Below, piece after piece: positions 59,121-64,000 of a DNA stretch of 64,000 bases (within the stretch, counting starts at the first letter, position 1; each line of letters begins with the position of its first letter). A model generated the notes under the pieces. The model was given only the letters and a program-made list of their open reading frames with translations, ran no database searches and was not told the origin of the DNA. Source of the stretch: Wurfbainia villosa (Eukaryota > Streptophyta > Magnoliopsida > Zingiberales > Zingiberaceae); the NCBI GenBank assembly GCA_025175895.1, contig CM046005.1, positions 59,792,325 to 59,856,324 of the forward strand, in the 5' to 3' direction. Both the position numbers and the translations under genes were made by a program.

Positions 59121-59259
59121 TTCGAGACTTGCTACCTCGGGCCTATTTAGGAATGCGCACTATGATAATGAAGAAGTGGTACAATGCCGGGCCCAATTAT
59201 GTTGAGATCTATATTTACGTACCTAACATATATGTTTTCAAAAGCATCTTGCATATGTA

Positions 59260-59600
59260 TGCCATGATTGTTTACATTACCTGTTATGTTAGATGATATG
59301 CCATGATGTTAAGTTACATGTTATGTTAGATGATATGCCCTGATTGTTTACGTTACATGTTATGTTAGATGATATGCCATAATGTTAAGTTACAAGTTAT
59401 GTTAGATGATATGCCATGATGTTAAGTTACATGTTATGTTAGATGATATGCCATGATTGTTTACGTTACATGTTATGTTAGATGATATGCCATAATGTTT
59501 AAGTTACCTGTTATGTTAGATGATATGTCATGATGTATAAGTTACATGTTATGTCTGGAGCGGTTATGATGTTAGGTTACTAAGTTACATATGATGCCAT
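59260..59600. repeat. About 40-bp tandem repeat in S
   Basis: Six or more units of ATGTTAGATGATATGCC with TTAAGTTACATGTT, of variable length (about 37-45 bp). The remainder to 60257 is AT-rich with AAGAAGAAGT runs and a final GC-rich end. Confidence 0.8.
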
Positions 59601-60257
59601 GTATGTTATGTTTATGTTACTTAAGCTACAAGTTAAGTTGATGATGCCATGTATATTACATGATATATTGATTATATGTTATAAATGCTACAAGTCATGA
59701 TTAATGATGATGTATGGTTTTTGTGAGTAGGACAGGATCTTACTAAGCCTATGTGCTTATAGTTTATTTTCCCTCGTACTGCAGATAAAGGTAAGGGATG
59801 GATAAACTAAAGGGAGCGGCAGGAGGGGTCAATGTGTGTGGTAGTGGCATGGTGGAGAAGATCCGTTAAGTCTACTTATACATGTATTACCTATAATGAT
59901 GATGTCTATGGATGTCTTTACTTATGTCTCCCTATGACGATGATGTTATGAACCTACTAAGCCCTAAGTATCTATATATATATATGATGCATGCTTTATG
60001 TTGATAAGAAGAAGTAAAGAAGAAGTAAGAAGAAGTATCTATGCATGCTATGCTATGGAACATACTCTATGTTAAGAAGAAGTGTTAATGCATATTTATG
60101 TTTAAAAGAAAAAAAAAGTATTTAGGTCTCAAGTCTTCCGCTGTAAGAAATAAGAAGTACATATATATAAAGTCTTCCACTGTATGAAACGTATGTACGG
60201 TCGCGTCACGCGCCGCCTCTCCGGACATTTAGGGTCCCGGAAGGGGCGGGCGTGACA

Positions 60258-60270
60258 GGCTCTGATACCA
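60258..60270 (-). promoter_or_regulatory. Primer binding site of element C (restored by the S target duplication)
   Basis: On the minus strand TGGTATCAGAGCC, one base from the LTR edge at 60272. The last five bases (plus-strand GGCTC, 60258-60262) are the right-hand copy of the S target duplication; the other copy is at 57064-57068, on the far side of S. Confidence 0.92.
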
Positions 60271-60271
60271 C

Positions 60272-62452
60272 TGTTGGGTTTCCGGCACCGCGGCGTGTGT
60301 GTGTTCGATCATGTTTCGTAAACATGAGCACAGCGGAAGCAATTAAAAATAATAAATCTATATTTATTACAACACACACAACACACGCATGCTATTACAA
60401 CAAGTGTAGACATAACCCTAAATTAAAATTTGCAATAAAAGAAATTATCTACGTTATACCTTTCGTATGACGTGTAGCAGGAACGGCATCAACCGGAACG
60501 ATCCTCGTAAGAATCGTCTCTATCCGTATCCACGCCGAGCTCCTCGGGATGACTTCGCTAAGTCACGAGCTTCGTCTTCGTACGGGTTACTAGCCTCGTG
60601 TTGAAGACGACGTGATCGAGAGATGATCACGATCCGAATTCAAATTCGGATCCTAAAACGAGTTCTCAAAACTCGCTTCTCCGGAGAGGTATTCATCAAC
60701 CAATTGACGAATCCTTCGTCCTCCACCTCAGAGGATTACCGGAGATCAAATCCCCGGTAAGTTAGCCGCTGTCGGAGCACTAACCGTCGTCCAAACGACG
60801 CTCCGACGAGAGGAGGAGAAGCTGTCCAGAAAACTGGACAGCTTGGTGGAGGATATAGGCGCCGGCCAACCAAGGAAAGAAAAGGCTCACCTTGATGCCA
60901 AACCTATAGGAGATCACCGGAGGGTCGCCGGAGGTTCACCGGCTGAAGCTTGGTCACCGGCAACAAGTTGGAAGGCTGCACCACAAGCTGGGCGGCAACA
61001 ATATGTTGGGCGGCAACTAGGTTTAGGGTTTTGGATGATTAGGGCTTAACAATCCCTTAAGCCCTCTTTTATAGAGAACTAATTCTCTTAATGGTTAATG
61101 GATCATATCCATAAAGCCCGTTAACCCACTCCATTAAGATAAGTTAAAATAAACCAAACCATGATGGTTTATTTTAAGTTAAAATGAACCGAACCAACTT
61201 TTGGTTCATTCGTTTAAAATAAACCAAACCCTTTGGTTTATTCTCATCCATTGGATTAGAACCAAACCATTTTGGTCCATCTATTATGTCTTCATAAGAC
61301 ACGGCCCATCCACGCTTCCATTGCGGCTGAAACAATTTCATGCTCGCTTTATGTTTGGTCCAACCAAACATAGTTTCTCTCTGTCTGAGAATCCCATTCT
61401 CAAGCTCGTTTTAAATCCTTTGGATTACACTCGTTGTGCATGTGACCAAATAGGTTCTCGGTTTATGTTGGCCGTCTATAATTAACCATTAATTATAGAA
61501 TGATCATGAGTGGCACCTAGTAGTACATCATGATCCCCAATTAACCGAAAAGATCAACGGTTGATCGTAACTATTTCAAACCCTTGATGCTCGAATGAAT
61601 CGTGCCCCATTCCCTTCACTCATCTTATACCCACTTGGTTCAGGACATGGTCTATAGTGTCTCCCACTAGTCGACACGTCACACCTAGCCCAAGTATCAT
61701 TTCCTCGTCCTACGGATTCTAGTTACTCCACATGTATCGAAGAGTACCTTACTCTAAACATGTAATGCTTTGGCCAAAGACTTTAGTAACAATCCGGAGA
61801 GAGGCCATGGGTATACATCTCCTCGCAAGGAGTGGTGAATCCTTTATAGGCTATTCAAACACCTTCGATCACTTTTACTTATACCCAATCATCCCGGGTC
61901 CACATCTCCTTAGAGATGTTTGCTTAAGATGTCAAAGCATAAGTCTCCATGATCAAGATGACTTGAATACCGCAAGTCAAAGGAACATCGCACTTAAGCC
62001 ACAGTAAGAACTTCATTGACATATCTATATATGCAGAGAACCATATGAAGTCTTACGGCTGGTCACTCCAATGAACTAGTTACCATAACTAGCATCCACG
62101 ATTAACTCCGGACATCACTATGTCTCCAGCCAGTGAGAATCAGCTGCTTGGATACACCAAGGAGTATACCTCGTGCTAGTCTCGACAGAATTGATGGTAT
62201 CCAAATCCATCAATTCATCGACTAGGGATAATTTCGATACATCACAATTACACATGTAGAGATACTCACTAGTTGTGATCCAATCACAAATTCTCTCATG
62301 CTATGAATCGTATCGTGGACATTCAGTAAATGAGTTTAAGATCCAATCAAATACATAAAACATGTATACTCAAATAGTGAATCTTCATTTATCATATAAA
62401 TGGTTCAAACATAAGGCGATTGGCTTAGGACATCTCTCATATATTACTAACA
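60272..62452 (-). repeat. Element C 5' LTR
   Basis: 2181 bp, TGTTGGGTTTCCGG to ATTACTAACA on the plus strand. The TATA box CTATAAAAG (minus) is at 61066-61074. It lacks one GGGCGGCAACAA unit relative to the left LTR and has a short changed stretch near 61567-61600 and 61660-61680. Confidence 0.94.
61066..61074 (-). promoter_or_regulatory. TATA box of element C 5' LTR
   Basis: CTATAAAAG on the minus strand followed by AGGGCTTAAGGG. Identical in the other LTR (42294-42302). Confidence 0.65.
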
Positions 62453-64000
62453 ACCACATCTTTATCTTGGATTGCCTCATCATATGTCAAGGGATCAGGA
62501 TCATGTTGCCAGGGACAAAATCAAAAGATTCTCTTAAGAACTTGAATCTACCAGGATATCTAACAACCCTCCCACTACGACGAGGTATCACCTGTGTATT
62601 CTCTGTGACACGCAGTGCAGTGACTTGTGGTAAATCCTCTTGTACCGATGGTACTGAAGAAGTTACTTCCCCTTTCAATTCCTCCAGAACAATCTTACTC
62701 ATGGGATTGTGGTTCATCACATAGTCTTCCTCTAGAAATCTGGCATTCGTGCTAACGATCACCCTCTAATCTCTAGGACTATAAAACAAACCACCTTTCG
62801 TTCCTCTAGGATAGCCAACCAAAATGTGCACTTCTGTACGAGGTTCCAACTTATCAGCATCTACCTTCAGCACATGTGTTGGACTCCCCCAAATTTGAAT
62901 ATGTCATAGACTAGGCTTTCGCCCAGTTCACAATTTTATGGGAGTAGAAGGCACTGATCTAGATGGTACCATGTTCAGAATATACACTGTTGTATCTAGA
63001 GCATATCCCCAAAATGAATCTGACAACTCAGAATAACTCATCATCGATCTAACCATCTCCATAAGAGTCCTATTCCATCACTCTGCCACACCATTCTGCT
63101 GGGGTGTGCCAGGTGCAGACAATTGGGATTGAATCCTTGCCTCTGATAAGTAATTCCTAAACTCTACCAAGAGGTACTCACCACCATGATCAGATTATAG
63201 TGCCTTGATACTTTTACCTTGACGTTTCTCCACTTCAGTCTTGAATTCTTTGAACTTGTCAAAGCATTCAGACTTGCGGCGCATCAAGTAAATGTATCCA
63301 TATCTCGAATAATCGTATATAAAGGAGACAAAATATTCAAAACCACCTCTTGCCTGGATAGATATAGGACGACACAAATCAAAATGAACCAACTCCAACA
63401 CATCTTTGACTTTATACCCCTTGGCCTAAAAAGGCCTCTTGGTCATTTTACCCTCCAAGCAAGATTCGCAGGTTAGGAAATCTTCCACTACTAATGAACC
63501 CAGAGGTCCATCAGCTATCTACCTTTGAATTCTGCTTAGGTTAATATAACCAAGTCTTAGATGCCAAAGATATGTTCGGTTCATCTTCGAAGGTTCTTTT
63601 CTCTTATTGGAATTAGAAGATGAGTTATTAACTTCTATTTGCATCGTGGGAGCTTTTGGTTCAAGTGTATATAAATTTCCTATCAATGCACCAGACAAGA
63701 TAATCTCCCTATTCCTTTTTATAACAACTCTGTCATTAAAAGAAATAGAATATCCATCCATAAACAATTTAGAAACCGAAATCAAATTCATTCTAAATAA
63801 TGGTACATAAAGGCAATTCTTAAGAACTAAAACTTTATTTTTCTCAAAAGTTAAATAAACATCTCCCACTGCAATAGCTGCCACCTTCGTAGCATCGCCC
63901 AAGTATACGGTAATCTCTCCCTCAGCCAGTCGTCTGGTTTCCTGGAACCCCTGCAAAGTATTGTAAACATGATAAGTGGCTCCCGTATCTACACACGAGG
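62453..64000 (-). pseudogene. pol: Element E, right part: pol front half (pre-integrase, integrase, linker), runs off window
   Basis: This continues element E past the C insertion. Read from 64000 down. The first piece (63956-63519) has the end of the protease/pre-integrase region (LAEGEITVYLGDATKVA, VLKNCLYVPLFRMNLISVS) and the start of the integrase zinc finger (WHLRLGYINLSRI; the usual LGH is LGY). The integrase core is split: 63401-63195 holds FIYDYSRYGYIYL (one Asp of IDD changed to Tyr) and ends at a stop before the SDHGGEY region. The linker piece 62762-62487 has VIPRRSGRVVRYPGRF. Stops and frame changes are numerous (near 62770, 62905, 63075 and 63195). Gag and the 5' LTR of E are beyond 64000. 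Confidence 0.86.

Larger units (their letters stand above)
57069..60257 (+). repeat. Solo LTR S, gypsy-type, TSD GGCTC
   Basis: A 3189-bp LTR from TGTAACGCCC to GGGCGTGACA (matching inverted ends), flanked by GGCTC (57064-57068 and 60258-60262). No internal region and no second LTR are present, so it is a solo LTR left by recombination between two LTRs. A TATA box (TTTATAAAG near 57359) precedes a transcribed-looking pyrimidine-rich segment with GGCCGAA. The rest is mainly four kinds of tandem repeat. The TGTAACGCCC end is typical of plant Ty3/gypsy LTRs; the lineage is not determined, as no protein is present. Confidence 0.85.
41482..62452 (-). mobile_element. Element C: Ty1/copia, complete, nested in E, carrying D and S
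   Basis: The 3' LTR is at 41482-43690 and the 5' LTR at 60272-62452 (2209 and 2181 bp). The outer flanks are ACCGC (41477-41481) and ACCAC (62453-62457), a one-mismatch 5-bp target duplication inside the RT frame of E. The span is 20,971 bp; without D (47506-55920), S (57069-60257) and one copy of each of their duplications it is about 9.36 kb, normal for copia. Pol is at 43691-46870, gag at 46881-47375, the leader at 55926-57068, and the primer site at 60258-60270. The LTRs are very similar, differing by one short GGGCGGCAACAA repeat copy and scattered changes. Confidence 0.95.

Noticed and set aside
1..64000. Host protein-coding genes, rRNA genes or a novel non-retroelement system
   Set aside because: After assigning LTRs, internal regions and the MITE, no unexplained stretch over about 100 bp remains apart from blocks J and K, and neither shows a protein domain.

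Overview
This window is plant nuclear repeat DNA. I see no host gene, rRNA, tRNA gene, CRISPR array or bacterial feature in it. Nearly every base can be assigned to LTR retrotransposons, mostly Ty1/copia, inserted into one another. The evidence is tRNA-iMet-type primer binding sites (TGGTATCAGAGCC), TG...CA-bounded LTRs, polypurine tracts, and gag, protease, integrase, RT and RNase H fragments in copia order. The host is a large-genome flowering plant. I lean towards a monocot, with low confidence, and cannot name a species.

Layout. (1) 1-13339: element A (+, SIRE/Sirevirus-like copia). Its RNase H region is split by element B (-, same broad family, 2503-10797). (2) 13371-14405: a MITE-like DNA element with a 3-bp TAA target duplication and an extremely GC-rich core. 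(3) 14409-16483: a decayed LTR-like block J (-) with six units of a 182-bp repeat and a tRNA-like A/B-box segment. (4) 16569-24605: element G (+, second copia family), with its 3' LTR cut short. (5) 24606-24774 and 33514-35456: the 3' end and 3' LTR of a third, Sirevirus-like element H. It is split by element F (+, 24780-33508, same family as G, perfect TSD GATGG). (6) 35457-36892: element I (+), a fragment of the C family. (7) 36893-38068: an unclassified LTR-like block K. (8) 38069-41481 and 62453-64000: element E (-, G/F family). It is split by element C (-, 41482-62452, near-perfect TSD ACCGC/ACCAC). C itself holds element D (-, 47506-55920, TSD CGTAG) and a 3.2-kb solo LTR S (57069-60257, TSD GGCTC).

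The nesting gives a relative order: E before C, and C before D and S; A before B; H before F. Every gag-pol here is interrupted by stops, frameshifts or deletions, so none looks autonomous. The youngest-looking insertion is D, whose LTRs are 1368 and 1369 bp, but it has an in-frame deletion of the front half of its RT. The observations most worth checking are the solo LTR that landed inside the primer binding site of C and restored it through its own target duplication, the deleted RT of D, the GC-rich MITE core built on 20- and 23-bp periods, the antisense tRNA-like module shared by J and S, and the palindrome clusters and multiple polypurine tracts of the Sirevirus-like elements.
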